Assembly: GCA_035571835.1 (NCBI GenBank)
Contig: DATNBU010000043.1
Location: forward strand, 1 to 64,000
Length of the DNA stretch: 64,000 nucleotides
Reading direction: 5' to 3'
From: Candidatus Limnocylindrales bacterium
GTDB taxonomy: Bacteria; Desulfobacterota; Binatia; UBA1149; CAITLU01
The notes beneath the pieces are model-generated. The model did no database searches. It had not been told where the DNA came from and saw only the letters and a program-made list of their open reading frames with translations. Below, piece by piece: positions 10,730-18,955 of the stretch. The position numbers and the translations under genes are program-made. How positions within the stretch are numbered: the first letter of the stretch is position 1; each line of letters opens with the position of its first letter.

Positions 10730-11551
10730 TCAGAACGCGAGCTGTTTCGGGGGCCGCACGACCACCTCGGCAACGTTCACGTAGATCGGCTGGCTGATCG
10801 CGAACAGCACCGCGTTGGCCACGTCCTCAGGGCTCGAGAGCACCTGGCGCACCCGCGGCTGCAGCGTCTTCATGACGTCGTCGGGCAGACGCTCGCCCTT
10901 TTTGACCTCGCCTTCGTAGCCGGCGGCCTTGAGGAACCCCGATACGAACGCCTCGTCGAAGTTGCGGGCGAAATTGGTGCCGATCGCCCCCGGCGAAATA
11001 TTGACGACGCGGATGTTGTCCTCCTCGAGCTCGCGCCGCAGCGTGCTCGAGATGCTGGAGACTGCGTGCTTGGTGGCGCCGTAGACGCCCGAGTCGCTGC
11101 GGTGCGCCGCGATCGACGAGATGTTGACGATGTGCCCTTCGGCCTTGCACGCGCGCATCACGCGCACGGCCTCCTGGCAGCCGACGAGCAGCGCGAGGAT
11201 GTTGGTCTCGAGCATCGAGCGCCATTCCTCCGGATCGCCGTCGACGATCGGTGTCGGATACGAAAGCCCCGCATTGTTGACCATGATGTCGAGGCGGCCG
11301 GTGTCGCGGGCGGCGCGCTGCACGAGATCGCGCGTCTCGTCGACATTGCGCAGGTCGACGACGGCCACGGTGGCCTTGCCGCCGGCGGCCTCGATTTTGG
11401 CGCGCGATTCTTCCATCGCGGCCAGTGTGCGGCCGGCAAGGAACACGTGGGCTCCGGCGCCGCCGAGCGCCTCGGCGATCGCGCGCCCGATGCCGCTCGA
11501 AGCGCCGGTTACGATTGCAGTCTTTCCGGAAAGGGATGCGGTGGTGTGCAT
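10730..11551 (-). CDS. SDR family NAD(P)-dependent oxidoreductase
   Basis: A 273-residue classical short-chain dehydrogenase. The nucleotide-binding motif TGASSGIG is at about residues 15-22, the NNAG motif is in DIMVNNAGLSYP, the catalytic Ser is in HIVNISSIAAH and the YxxxK pair is in VYGATKHAV. The C-terminus is longer than usual, with a charged stretch (EGEVKKGERLPDDV) before the last helix. GGAGGA precedes the ATG with normal spacing. It is transcribed away from a tetR gene across a palindromic operator, so it is very likely repressed by that regulator. The substrate cannot be read from the sequence. Confidence 0.93.
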   Translation of the reverse strand: MHTTASLSGKTAIVTGASSGIGRAIAEALGGAGAHVFLAGRTLAAMEESRAKIEAAGGKATVAVVDLRNVDETRDLVQRAARDTGRLDIMVNNAGLSYPTPIVDGDPEEWRSMLETNILALLVGCQEAVRVMRACKAEGHIVNISSIAAHRSDSGVYGATKHAVSSISSTLRRELEEDNIRVVNISPGAIGTNFARNFDEAFVSGFLKAAGYEGEVKKGERLPDDVMKTLQPRVRQVLSSPEDVANAVLFAISQPIYVNVAEVVVRPPKQLAF

Positions 11552-11575
11552 GACGGGTCCTCCTTGGGTTGCCGC

Positions 11576-11607
11576 AAATTGACAGTCTGAACCTATTTTG
11601 TCAATTT
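11576..11607. promoter_or_regulatory. Operator and face-to-face promoter between SDR and tetR genes
   Basis: A perfect 9-bp inverted repeat, AAATTGACA at 11576-11584 and TGTCAATTT at 11599-11607, is separated by 14 bases. Each arm contains a consensus -35 box TTGACA, one on each strand. Seventeen bases beyond each lies CAATTT as a weak -10. The layout suits a TetR dimer that blocks both divergent promoters at once. The tetR start codon is ten bases from one arm. Confidence 0.6.
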
Positions 11608-11616
11608 GTAACGGTC

Positions 11617-12219
11617 ATGGCCCGGCCCGTCACCGCCACGCGCGAGCGCATTCTTTCCGCCGCGTTCGCCCGTTTTTCGCACTACGGCTACCGCCGCACG
11701 TCGATGGAGGACATCGCCGCCGAGGCCGGGGTTTCGCGCGCGTCGCTGTACAGCCAGTTCCAGAACAAGGAAGAGATCTTCCGCACGCTCGCGAGCGAGC
11801 TTCACAAGGCAGCGCTGGCCGGCGTCGAGGCTGCGCTCGCGCGCGACGCTCCGCTCGCCCGGCGGCTGGTCGCAGCGGCCGAGGCCAAGAGTCTGCGCTT
11901 CGTCGAGGTCGCGTTCGCATCCCCGCACGGCGGCGAGCTGCTCGACGAGAACGGGCGGCTGTGCGGCGATCTCGGCACGCAGACCGAAGCGCGCTTTCGC
12001 GAGCTGCTGACCGATGCGCTGCGGCGCGCATCGCGAAGCGGCGAGATCGACCTTGCGTCGGTCGGACTGACGGCCGCCGACGCGGCCGAGCTGCTTTCGC
12101 GCGCGATGTCGGGCCTGAAGGGCCCGGGCCTTACCGTTCCATCCTATCGCAAGAAGCTGGCCGCGCTGATCCGCGTTTTCGTCGCCGGCTTCCAGTCGGA
12201 ACGTCGCGCCAGCCGCTGA
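11617..12219 (+). CDS. TetR/AcrR family transcriptional regulator
   Basis: A 200-residue regulator starting at the ATG of MARPVTATRERIL. An in-frame start 16 codons earlier would place the operator inside the gene and is less likely. The N-terminal helix-turn-helix is clear: ILSAAFARFSHYGYRRTS, then MEDIAAEAGVSRASLYSQF and NKEEIFRTLA. The C-terminal ligand domain is alanine-rich and not conserved enough to suggest a ligand. It is divergent from the SDR gene over the inverted-repeat operator and upstream of a GST-like gene on the same strand. Confidence 0.92.
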   Translation: MARPVTATRERILSAAFARFSHYGYRRTSMEDIAAEAGVSRASLYSQFQNKEEIFRTLASELHKAALAGVEAALARDAPLARRLVAAAEAKSLRFVEVAFASPHGGELLDENGRLCGDLGTQTEARFRELLTDALRRASRSGEIDLASVGLTAADAAELLSRAMSGLKGPGLTVPSYRKKLAALIRVFVAGFQSERRASR

Positions 12220-12327
12220 GCGTTCGGCTCGAACGTCGTCGAGCCGGGGACCGTTGGTCGGACGCTTCAGGCAATCATCGGCTCGGCGTTCGTTTGCACG
12301 TTCGCGCGTCCGGCGTAACTGGCACGT

Positions 12328-13236
12328 ATGAACGAGCTCATACTGCATCACTACTGGGAGTCACCGTACGCGGAAAAGATCCGCCGCGTGATGGGCATGA
12401 AGAACCTCGCGTGGCGGTCGGTGATCATCCCCATGATGATGCCGAAGCCGGATCTCACGGCGCTCACCGGCGGCTACCGCAAGACGCCGGTGCTGCAGAT
12501 CGGCGCCGACATCTACTGCGACAGCGACCTGATCGCGCGCGAGATCGACCGCCGCCATCCCGATCCGCCGCTGTTCCCCGCGGAAAGCGTCGCGCTCGCG
12601 ATGATGCTCAGCTCCTGGCAGCAGGAGTTCTTCTTTCTGGCGGTACGAACCGCCGGCATGAGCGCACCGATTTTTCCGCCCGGTTTTCTCAAGGATCGCG
12701 CCACGATGGTCGACGTGCCGCTTACGATGGAGCAGGCGATCTCCGATGCGCCGGCGCTTCTGCAGCAGCTTCGCGCCAAGCTCGACCTTCTCGACCGGCA
12801 TCTGTCCACGCGCCGGTTCGTGCTCGGCGACGTGGCCGGGCTTGCCGACCTGTCGCTGTTTCATCCGGCCAACACGTTGCGGGTGGTTCCGCAGACGACG
12901 CCGCTGCTCGAGCCGTTCGCCAGCGTGCGCTCATGGATGGAGCGCATCGATGCGTTCGGCTACGGGGCCATCACCGAGATGAGCCCGGCCGATGCGGTCG
13001 AAGTCGCGCGCGCGGCAACGCCGGAGCGCGGCGGCAGCGTCGATCCCGACGAGATCATCGGCCTCACCGCCGGCGACGGCGTCGAGGTCGTGCACGAAAG
13101 CTTCGGCCGCGATCCGGTCGCCGGCGAGCTCGTCTCGTCAACGGTTCAGGAGATTGCCATTGCTCGCCGCGACGATCGCGCCGGCGACGTCGTCGTCCAT
13201 TTCCCGCGCGAGCACTACAAGGTGAAGAAGCTCTGA
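12328..13236 (+). CDS. Glutathione S-transferase family protein with C-terminal extension
   Basis: A 302-residue protein. The N-terminal thioredoxin fold shows ILHHYWESPYAEKIRRVMG, where a Ser-Pro replaces the Cys-Pro of many GSTs, and the conserved cis-Pro and Glu/Asp region KTPVLQIGADIYCDSDLIAREID. The alpha-helical C-terminal domain contains FVLGDVAGLADLSLF, the usual N-capping motif (normally S/T-x-x-D). An extra segment of about 80 residues after residue 220 (DPDEIIGLTAGDGVEVVHE to HFPREHYKVKKL) looks like a small beta domain and is not part of a standard GST. A role in conjugation or isomerisation of small molecules is inferred. Confidence 0.83.
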   Translation: MNELILHHYWESPYAEKIRRVMGMKNLAWRSVIIPMMMPKPDLTALTGGYRKTPVLQIGADIYCDSDLIAREIDRRHPDPPLFPAESVALAMMLSSWQQEFFFLAVRTAGMSAPIFPPGFLKDRATMVDVPLTMEQAISDAPALLQQLRAKLDLLDRHLSTRRFVLGDVAGLADLSLFHPANTLRVVPQTTPLLEPFASVRSWMERIDAFGYGAITEMSPADAVEVARAATPERGGSVDPDEIIGLTAGDGVEVVHESFGRDPVAGELVSSTVQEIAIARRDDRAGDVVVHFPREHYKVKKL

Positions 13237-13239
13237 GGC

Positions 13240-13998
13240 CTACCAGATCAGCGGACGCCAGCGGTCGGCCGTGGTCCGATATTCCTTGACCCCGGTCTTC
13301 ACGAATTCATCGTCTTCGGGCTTGCGATACGTGCCGCCGAGCAGGTCGAACAGCGGAAACGCCTGCGCGAAGTTCGTCCCATGGTCGTGGGCGTCGAGAT
13401 CGTGGTGAATGCGGTGGTACTGCGGTCCGACGATGAGCGGCGTCAGCGGGCCGAGCGACAGCCGGAGGTCCATGTGGGCGAAGTAAAGGAGGGCGACACC
13501 GATCCCGCCCGCAATCGCCGTTCCGCCCGCATTGAAACCAAGAATCCACAGCACCGGAACGATCAGCAGAAGAAACTGCAGCGGCCGCTCGAGGAAATGC
13601 GTGCGCCGCGCCGTCGTGATGTTCACGGCCGGATCGCTGTGGTGAATCGCATGGATACGCCACAGAAGCGGAGACCAGTGCTGAAGCCGGTGGTAGAGGT
13701 AATAGAGGCCGTCGATCAGGAAGACTGCGGCCAGCCCGTAAAGAAGCGGATTTTCGAGCAGCGGAGCGCGCGGCGCGCCGGGATAGCCGCGCAGCCAGCT
13801 CGACGACGGCTGCGCGAGCACCCACTTCAGCAGGAGACCGCCGGCCACGAAGTTGAGCAGCATCGCACCGAGATTCCCGAGACGCTCGGATGCCGCGGGC
13901 CGCATGCCGGTCGAAAAACGGTGCTCGATCGGAATCGCGATCGCGAAAATGGCCAGCCCCCACCACAGCTCGGAGGCATGTCGAAACAGGTCGGTCAT
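13240..13998 (-). CDS. Sterol desaturase / fatty acid hydroxylase family membrane protein
   Basis: A 252-residue di-iron membrane oxygenase. The start is taken at the ATG of MTDLFRHASELWW; a longer frame exists but its extension is non-hydrophobic, His/Asp/Arg-rich and opposite the next gene. The eight-histidine signature is present: HRLQH (HX3H), HAIHH (HX2HH) and HRIHH (HX2HH), with further histidines in DAHDHGTNF. Four or five hydrophobic segments surround them. Such enzymes hydroxylate or desaturate lipids using O2. The stop lies three bases from the stop of the GST gene, so the two genes converge. Confidence 0.9.
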   Translation of the reverse strand: MTDLFRHASELWWGLAIFAIAIPIEHRFSTGMRPAASERLGNLGAMLLNFVAGGLLLKWVLAQPSSSWLRGYPGAPRAPLLENPLLYGLAAVFLIDGLYYLYHRLQHWSPLLWRIHAIHHSDPAVNITTARRTHFLERPLQFLLLIVPVLWILGFNAGGTAIAGGIGVALLYFAHMDLRLSLGPLTPLIVGPQYHRIHHDLDAHDHGTNFAQAFPLFDLLGGTYRKPEDDEFVKTGVKEYRTTADRWRPLIW

Positions 13999-14049
13999 GA
14001 CTGAGGAACGGGGGAGAATAACCACCGCCCGCCGGACAGGCAATGGACA

Positions 14050-15765
14050 TTGCGGCGCCGTTCGGACACGGAGCGCCACTCCTTTGAGCTTGTGGTGGAA
14101 CCTTTGACGCTTTCCTGGCGCGACTACGCGGGTGCTGCCGTCCTCGCCGTCGCCGTCATCGTCGGCGCGGCGCTGCGCATGCAGCCGGGCGTCATCGGCG
14201 TGATCGATGACGATGCCGTCTATGCCGTGACCGCCAAGTCGCTCGCCGAGGGGCACGGCTACCGGCTCATCAACCTGCCGGGGGCGCCGCCGCAGACGAA
14301 ATACCCGATCCTTTATCCGGCGATCATCTCGCTTGCGTGGCGTGCCGGTGCGCTTTCATCGTCGCCGGGCGTCGAGCAGAGCCTGTTCGCGATGCAGGTA
14401 ACCACCGCGGCCATCGCCGGCGTCGCGCTCGCGCTGGCCTATCTGTTCATCGTGCGCTTCGGCATTGCGGCACGTACGGCCGCGTTCGCCGCGTGCGTGC
14501 TGGTCACGTCGGCGCCGAACTATCTGTTCTACTGCAGCCAGACCGTCTCGGAGATGCCGTTTCTCGCGCTGATGATCGCAGCGCTGTGGGTCGTCGAGCT
14601 GCGGCTTCGCGCAACGGGTCCGGCGCCGTCTTTGGCGCGCGACGTGGCCGCCGGCATGCTCGTCGGCCTGCCGTTTCTTTGCCGCACAGCCGGCATCGTG
14701 GTTCCGGTCGCGGCGGTCGGTCTGCTTGCGTATCGGCGCAAGCCCGTGCGCGGCATCGCGCTCGGCGTCATGGTCGTGACGCTGCCGTGGCTCGCGTGGA
14801 TGTTCTACGGTGCACACACGGCGAGCGACGAGATCATCGGTTACCAGACCGACTATCTCGGATGGTGGCGCACGAACGCATCGCTGATCGTGCCGCTGTC
14901 GAACATCCGCATGGCGTTCGCGGCGTTCCTGCACATCGATTTCGAGTATCTCGCGCGCGCCGCGTACAACAACATTGCGCATGCGAAGTGGCTGATGGCC
15001 GCGCTCGGCAGCCTGCCGTGGATCGTCGTGCTGTCGCGCGCACGCTCGCTGGCCCTCGTGCCGGTCATGCTGCTCGTCTATTTCGCGCTGCTCGTCGCGT
15101 GGCCGTGGCCGCCCGACCGCTTCCTCGTCCCGATGCTCCCGCTGCTCGGTGCGATGCTGTTCGATGCCGTCTGGAAGCTTGCTGCGCGCGCGTCGGTTGC
15201 CAGGGTTGCAAAGCCGCTCGTGGCCGCGGCGTTTGCTGCCGTGCTGGTGTCGAACGAATGGATGCTTTCGACGTACGTCTCGGCGAGCCGCACGGCCGGC
15301 TATCCGTATTTCATCTGGCCGGGCATTCCGGTCGAGTGGCAGAGCTATCAGAAGGCCTTTGCGTGGCTGCGCGAGAACAGCCAGCCGGGGGACGTCGTTG
15401 CCGCCGGCTTCGATACGATGACGTCGCTTTACACCGGCCGCGCCGCGATCCGGCCGTTCAACTCGCGGCCGCTCGCGCTGTTCTACGGCGTCGGCGGCTC
15501 GCCGGTCGGTGACGTCGCCGAGCTCGAGGGTTTTCTTGCGAGCTACGGCGCGAAGTATCTGCTGCTTGCGCCGCTTCCGGCGTACGACCTGGAGGAGCCG
15601 TTCTACAATCTCGTCTACGCCGCGAGCGACGAGCGTCCGGGGCTCCTGCGTCCGGTCTGGCAGCTTCGCACCGATCCGCGCTTCACGATCTATCAGGTGA
15701 GCGCTGCCGACCACCGCGGCGGCGGGACGCCGGCGGAAAAGGGGTTGCAGAACCCGGGGCCCTGA
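14050..15765 (+). CDS. GT-C fold membrane glycosyltransferase (ArnT/PMT-like)
   Basis: About 571 residues with around eleven hydrophobic segments in the first 400 residues and a soluble C-terminal domain. The first extracytoplasmic loop carries an acidic motif (GVIDDDAVYAVTAKSLAEGHG) followed by TKYPILYPAIISL, the arrangement of ArnT and protein-mannosyltransferase-like enzymes that use lipid-linked sugars. The proposed start is TTG; GTG codons 14 and 15 codons later are possible. The acceptor could be lipid A, a glycolipid or protein. It ends 18 bases before a di-heme cytochrome gene. Confidence 0.8.
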   Translation: MRRRSDTERHSFELVVEPLTLSWRDYAGAAVLAVAVIVGAALRMQPGVIGVIDDDAVYAVTAKSLAEGHGYRLINLPGAPPQTKYPILYPAIISLAWRAGALSSSPGVEQSLFAMQVTTAAIAGVALALAYLFIVRFGIAARTAAFAACVLVTSAPNYLFYCSQTVSEMPFLALMIAALWVVELRLRATGPAPSLARDVAAGMLVGLPFLCRTAGIVVPVAAVGLLAYRRKPVRGIALGVMVVTLPWLAWMFYGAHTASDEIIGYQTDYLGWWRTNASLIVPLSNIRMAFAAFLHIDFEYLARAAYNNIAHAKWLMAALGSLPWIVVLSRARSLALVPVMLLVYFALLVAWPWPPDRFLVPMLPLLGAMLFDAVWKLAARASVARVAKPLVAAAFAAVLVSNEWMLSTYVSASRTAGYPYFIWPGIPVEWQSYQKAFAWLRENSQPGDVVAAGFDTMTSLYTGRAAIRPFNSRPLALFYGVGGSPVGDVAELEGFLASYGAKYLLLAPLPAYDLEEPFYNLVYAASDERPGLLRPVWQLRTDPRFTIYQVSAADHRGGGTPAEKGLQNPGP

Positions 15766-15783
15766 CGTGTAACGTAGCGAGCT

Positions 15784-17391
15784 TTGCTCACGCTACGGGG
15801 AACCATTTTTGCTGCTCTGGCCGCCGCGCTGTCCGTTGCCGGAGGCCTGTCGGCGGTGCGTGCCGACGAACCCGCGACGCGCGGCGACCGCGCTACGCTG
15901 CGCGCCGACGGAGCGACGGTGCGCGCCGACGGAGCGACCGTGCGTGCGGATGGCACGACCATCGTCGACGACGTGGTGCTCACCGAGCTGCTGCAGAAGG
16001 CCATCGACCTGCGCCGCCGCGAAGACTTCGACCGCATGCTCGACGCGCGCGATCCCGGCGAGCTGGTCGAGCACGCCACGCTGACCGATCTCGACTTCGA
16101 CTATCGCAAGCTCGGCATCGACTCGCTGTTCATCGTCGGCGACGAGCTGTTCTCGTATCCGTTCCGGCCCGAGAACGGCTGGGGCGGCAAAGGCCGCCGC
16201 GCCGATGCCGTCGATTACACGCCGAGCCCGCGGCGCGTGCACGAAGGCCTGGCGGGCGGACCCGATGCGTTCGCGTGCGCGAGCTGCCACTCGAAAGGCG
16301 GCCCTGACGGAGCGGGCACACAGACGCAGAACGCGTTCCTGCGCGGAGACGGTCTTGCCATGCACGGCGCCGACCAGAGAAATCCACCGCACGTGCTCGG
16401 CCTCGGCCCCGTCGAGATCCTCGCGCGCGAGATGACCGCCGAGCTTGCCGGCGAAGCCGCGGCCGCCCGCGACAAGGCGAAGAAGGAGCAGCAAGCCGTC
16501 GACGAGCCGCTGACCGCGAAAGGCGTCTCGTTCGGCCGCATCGGCGCCGCCGCCGACGGCACGCTCGACTACGCGAACGTCGAAGGCATCGACCACGATC
16601 TCGTCGTGCGACCGTTCGGATGGAAAGGCCACCAGGCGCGCCTTCGCGAAATGATCGAGGAGTCGCTGCAGATTCATCAGGGCCTCCTGTCCAAGCGCAT
16701 CCAGCTCGGCGTAAAGGACGGCACGGTCGATCCGGCGCCGTACGGAAAAGGCCGCTGGGACGACGTCGACGAAGACGGCGTATCGCTCGAGATCGATTCG
16801 GGAATGCTGACGACGGTCGTCGGCTATCTCGCACAGCTCGAGGTGCCGGTCGTGCGGCCGCCGCACGATGCGCGCCTGCTCGACATGTTTGCCGCCGGCA
16901 GCGCGAAGTTCGACGCGATCGGCTGCGCCGGCTGCCATGTGCGCACGCTTCCGATCAAGGATCCGAAGCTCGACGCGGCCGACGGCACCGGCCGCGCTCC
17001 GTTCCTGATCGACGTGTCCAAAGACGGCGACGGACCCAAAGTCGAGCCGCTTTTTGCCGGGCCCGGAAGTCCGTATCTCGTGCACCTGTTCAGCGATCTC
17101 AAGCGTCACGACATGGGTGAAGCGCTGGCGTCGCGTGGCCCGGAGCGCGAGGTCGCCGATCGCGAGATCCCGGCAAGGATGTTCCTTACGCGGCCGCTGT
17201 GGGGACTTGCCGAATCCGCGCCGTACCTGCACGACGGGCGTGCACCCACGATCGACGACGCCATCACGCTGCACGGCGGAGAAGCCGCCGCCGCGCGCGA
17301 TGCGTACGTGGCTCTGCCCGACAGCGAACGCGCGAGCGTGCGCGTGTTCCTGACGTCGCTGTCGCGCGCGCCGAAGCTGTTCGTGCCATGA
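15784..17391 (+). CDS. Di-heme c-type cytochrome, thiol-oxidoreductase/peroxidase-like (first of tandem pair)
   Basis: A 535-residue exported protein with a signal peptide (residues 1 to about 27) and two c-type heme sites, CASCH at 165-169 and CAGCH at 381-385. Conserved C-terminal blocks are SDLKRHDMG and LWGLAESAPYLHDGRAPTIDDAI, typical of DUF1111-type di-heme proteins related to bacterial cytochrome c peroxidases. A heptad RADGATV is repeated about three times after the signal peptide. The start appears to be TTG. It overlaps by ATGA with a paralogue of the same length and order, so the two are co-translated. Periplasmic electron transfer or substrate oxidation is inferred. Confidence 0.88.
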   Translation: MLTLRGTIFAALAAALSVAGGLSAVRADEPATRGDRATLRADGATVRADGATVRADGTTIVDDVVLTELLQKAIDLRRREDFDRMLDARDPGELVEHATLTDLDFDYRKLGIDSLFIVGDELFSYPFRPENGWGGKGRRADAVDYTPSPRRVHEGLAGGPDAFACASCHSKGGPDGAGTQTQNAFLRGDGLAMHGADQRNPPHVLGLGPVEILAREMTAELAGEAAAARDKAKKEQQAVDEPLTAKGVSFGRIGAAADGTLDYANVEGIDHDLVVRPFGWKGHQARLREMIEESLQIHQGLLSKRIQLGVKDGTVDPAPYGKGRWDDVDEDGVSLEIDSGMLTTVVGYLAQLEVPVVRPPHDARLLDMFAAGSAKFDAIGCAGCHVRTLPIKDPKLDAADGTGRAPFLIDVSKDGDGPKVEPLFAGPGSPYLVHLFSDLKRHDMGEALASRGPEREVADREIPARMFLTRPLWGLAESAPYLHDGRAPTIDDAITLHGGEAAAARDAYVALPDSERASVRVFLTSLSRAPKLFVP

Positions 17392-18917
17392 ACATACCCA
17401 CCGCAAAGACCGCCCGGCTGCGTGCGGCATCTGCTGTCCTGATGCTTGCAGGTGTCGCGGCCGGAGCGGCGAATGCCGATGCACCGGCAACTGCCGCCGC
17501 ATCGACATACGCTGCAGCATCGGCCGATGCCGCTCCGCCAGCGAATGCCGCAGCATCGGCGAATGCCGCAAACTGCCCGCCGATCTCGCGGCCGCCGTCG
17601 CTCAGCCTCGACGCCGCGCGCGAAGCGTTCCGCGACGCCGAGCGCCGCCACGAATGGAGAATGCGCGAAGCCGCCGACCCCGGCGCGCTGCTTCGCGACA
17701 CGCGTGCGATCGTCGATAAAAATCCCGGTATGTGCGTCTCCAGGCTCGCCGAGCTCGGCGAACGCCTGTTCGAGCACGAGTACGACTACGCCGACGGTCT
17801 CGGCACGAGCGCCGAGCGCGCCGCGAACGGACCGTTCCGGCGCGTGCACGACGGCCTCGTCGGCGGACCCGAGACGATCTCGTGTCCGTCCTGTCACTGG
17901 GTCGGCGGCCCGAACGGCGCTGGCGCCGAGACCGACAACGCGCTGCTGGCCGGAGACGGCGACACGCTCGCGAGCGCCGATGCACGCAATCCGCAGGCAC
18001 TGGTCGCGCTCGGCGTCGTGCAGGCGCTCGCGCACGAGATGACGCTCGATCTGCAGAAGCAGAAGAGCGACCTGATCAGCGAAACCGGCGGCTCCGGCCC
18101 GCGCGAAAAACGCCTCGTCAGCAAAGGCGTCGACTTCGGCGTGCTGCGCGTGAACGCAAAAGGCGAGCTCGATGCGTCGGGTCTCGACGGCGTCGACGCC
18201 GACCTCGTCGTCAAGCCGTTCGGCTGGAAGGGCACGCGGCCCGACATCGAAAGCTTCGCGACCGAAGCGCTGCAGCTTCATCTCGCCGTCGACAGCGCGA
18301 CCGAGCTGGGGCAGGGCGCGCTCAAGGCGCTGTCCGCGCATCTGGCGCTTCTCGAGATGCCGATCGTCGAGCCGCTCAACCAGGATCGCGTGCTGCCCGC
18401 GGCGGCGACGGGCATGCTGCCCCCGACCAACACCAGCTTCGTCGACGACTTCATCCGCGGTCGAGACGAGTTCCAGTCGCTCGGATGCGCGAGCTGCCAC
18501 CGGCCGATGCTCCTGCTCCGTAGCGCGGTGCTCGAGGTCGACGGGCTGCCGCCGATCGATCTCGCGCGCGAGATGCGCTCTCCGGCGATCCAGTACGACG
18601 AGGCGGTCGGCGGATATCCGGTGTGGCTGTTCAGCGATCTCAAGCGCCACGACATGGGCGCGGCCAACCGCGCGCGTCACGAGCAGCGCGGCGTTGCTCC
18701 CGAGATGTATCTTACGCCGCGACTTTGGGGCGTGGCCGACTCGCAGCCGTATCTGCATGACGGCCGCGCACCGAGCCTCGACTACGCAATTGCCGGACAC
18801 GACGGCGAGGGCGCCGCCGCACGAGCCGCGTACGCCGCGCTGTCGCGCGAAGACAAGGGTGCGCTGCGCGTGTACCTGATGTCGCTCAGGCGCGCACCGC
18901 GCGTCGTCGTGCCTTGA
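17388..18917 (+). CDS. Di-heme c-type cytochrome, thiol-oxidoreductase/peroxidase-like (second of tandem pair)
   Basis: A 509-residue paralogue of the preceding gene. It has a signal peptide ending near ANADA, an Ala-rich spacer (STYAAASADAAPPANAAASA), and heme motifs CPSCH at 166-170 and CASCH at 367-371. The blocks FGWKGTRPDIESFATEALQLH, SDLKRHDMG and LWGVADSQPYLHDGRAPSLDYAI match the first copy position by position, so the pair arose by duplication of the whole gene. The ATG overlaps the previous stop. The two may form a heterodimer or act on related substrates. Confidence 0.88.
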   Translation: MNIPTAKTARLRAASAVLMLAGVAAGAANADAPATAAASTYAAASADAAPPANAAASANAANCPPISRPPSLSLDAAREAFRDAERRHEWRMREAADPGALLRDTRAIVDKNPGMCVSRLAELGERLFEHEYDYADGLGTSAERAANGPFRRVHDGLVGGPETISCPSCHWVGGPNGAGAETDNALLAGDGDTLASADARNPQALVALGVVQALAHEMTLDLQKQKSDLISETGGSGPREKRLVSKGVDFGVLRVNAKGELDASGLDGVDADLVVKPFGWKGTRPDIESFATEALQLHLAVDSATELGQGALKALSAHLALLEMPIVEPLNQDRVLPAAATGMLPPTNTSFVDDFIRGRDEFQSLGCASCHRPMLLLRSAVLEVDGLPPIDLAREMRSPAIQYDEAVGGYPVWLFSDLKRHDMGAANRARHEQRGVAPEMYLTPRLWGVADSQPYLHDGRAPSLDYAIAGHDGEGAAARAAYAALSREDKGALRVYLMSLRRAPRVVVP

Positions 18918-18955
18918 CGCCGGCCGCGCGCCGCGCGGCTTTCATCCTGGCTTAC

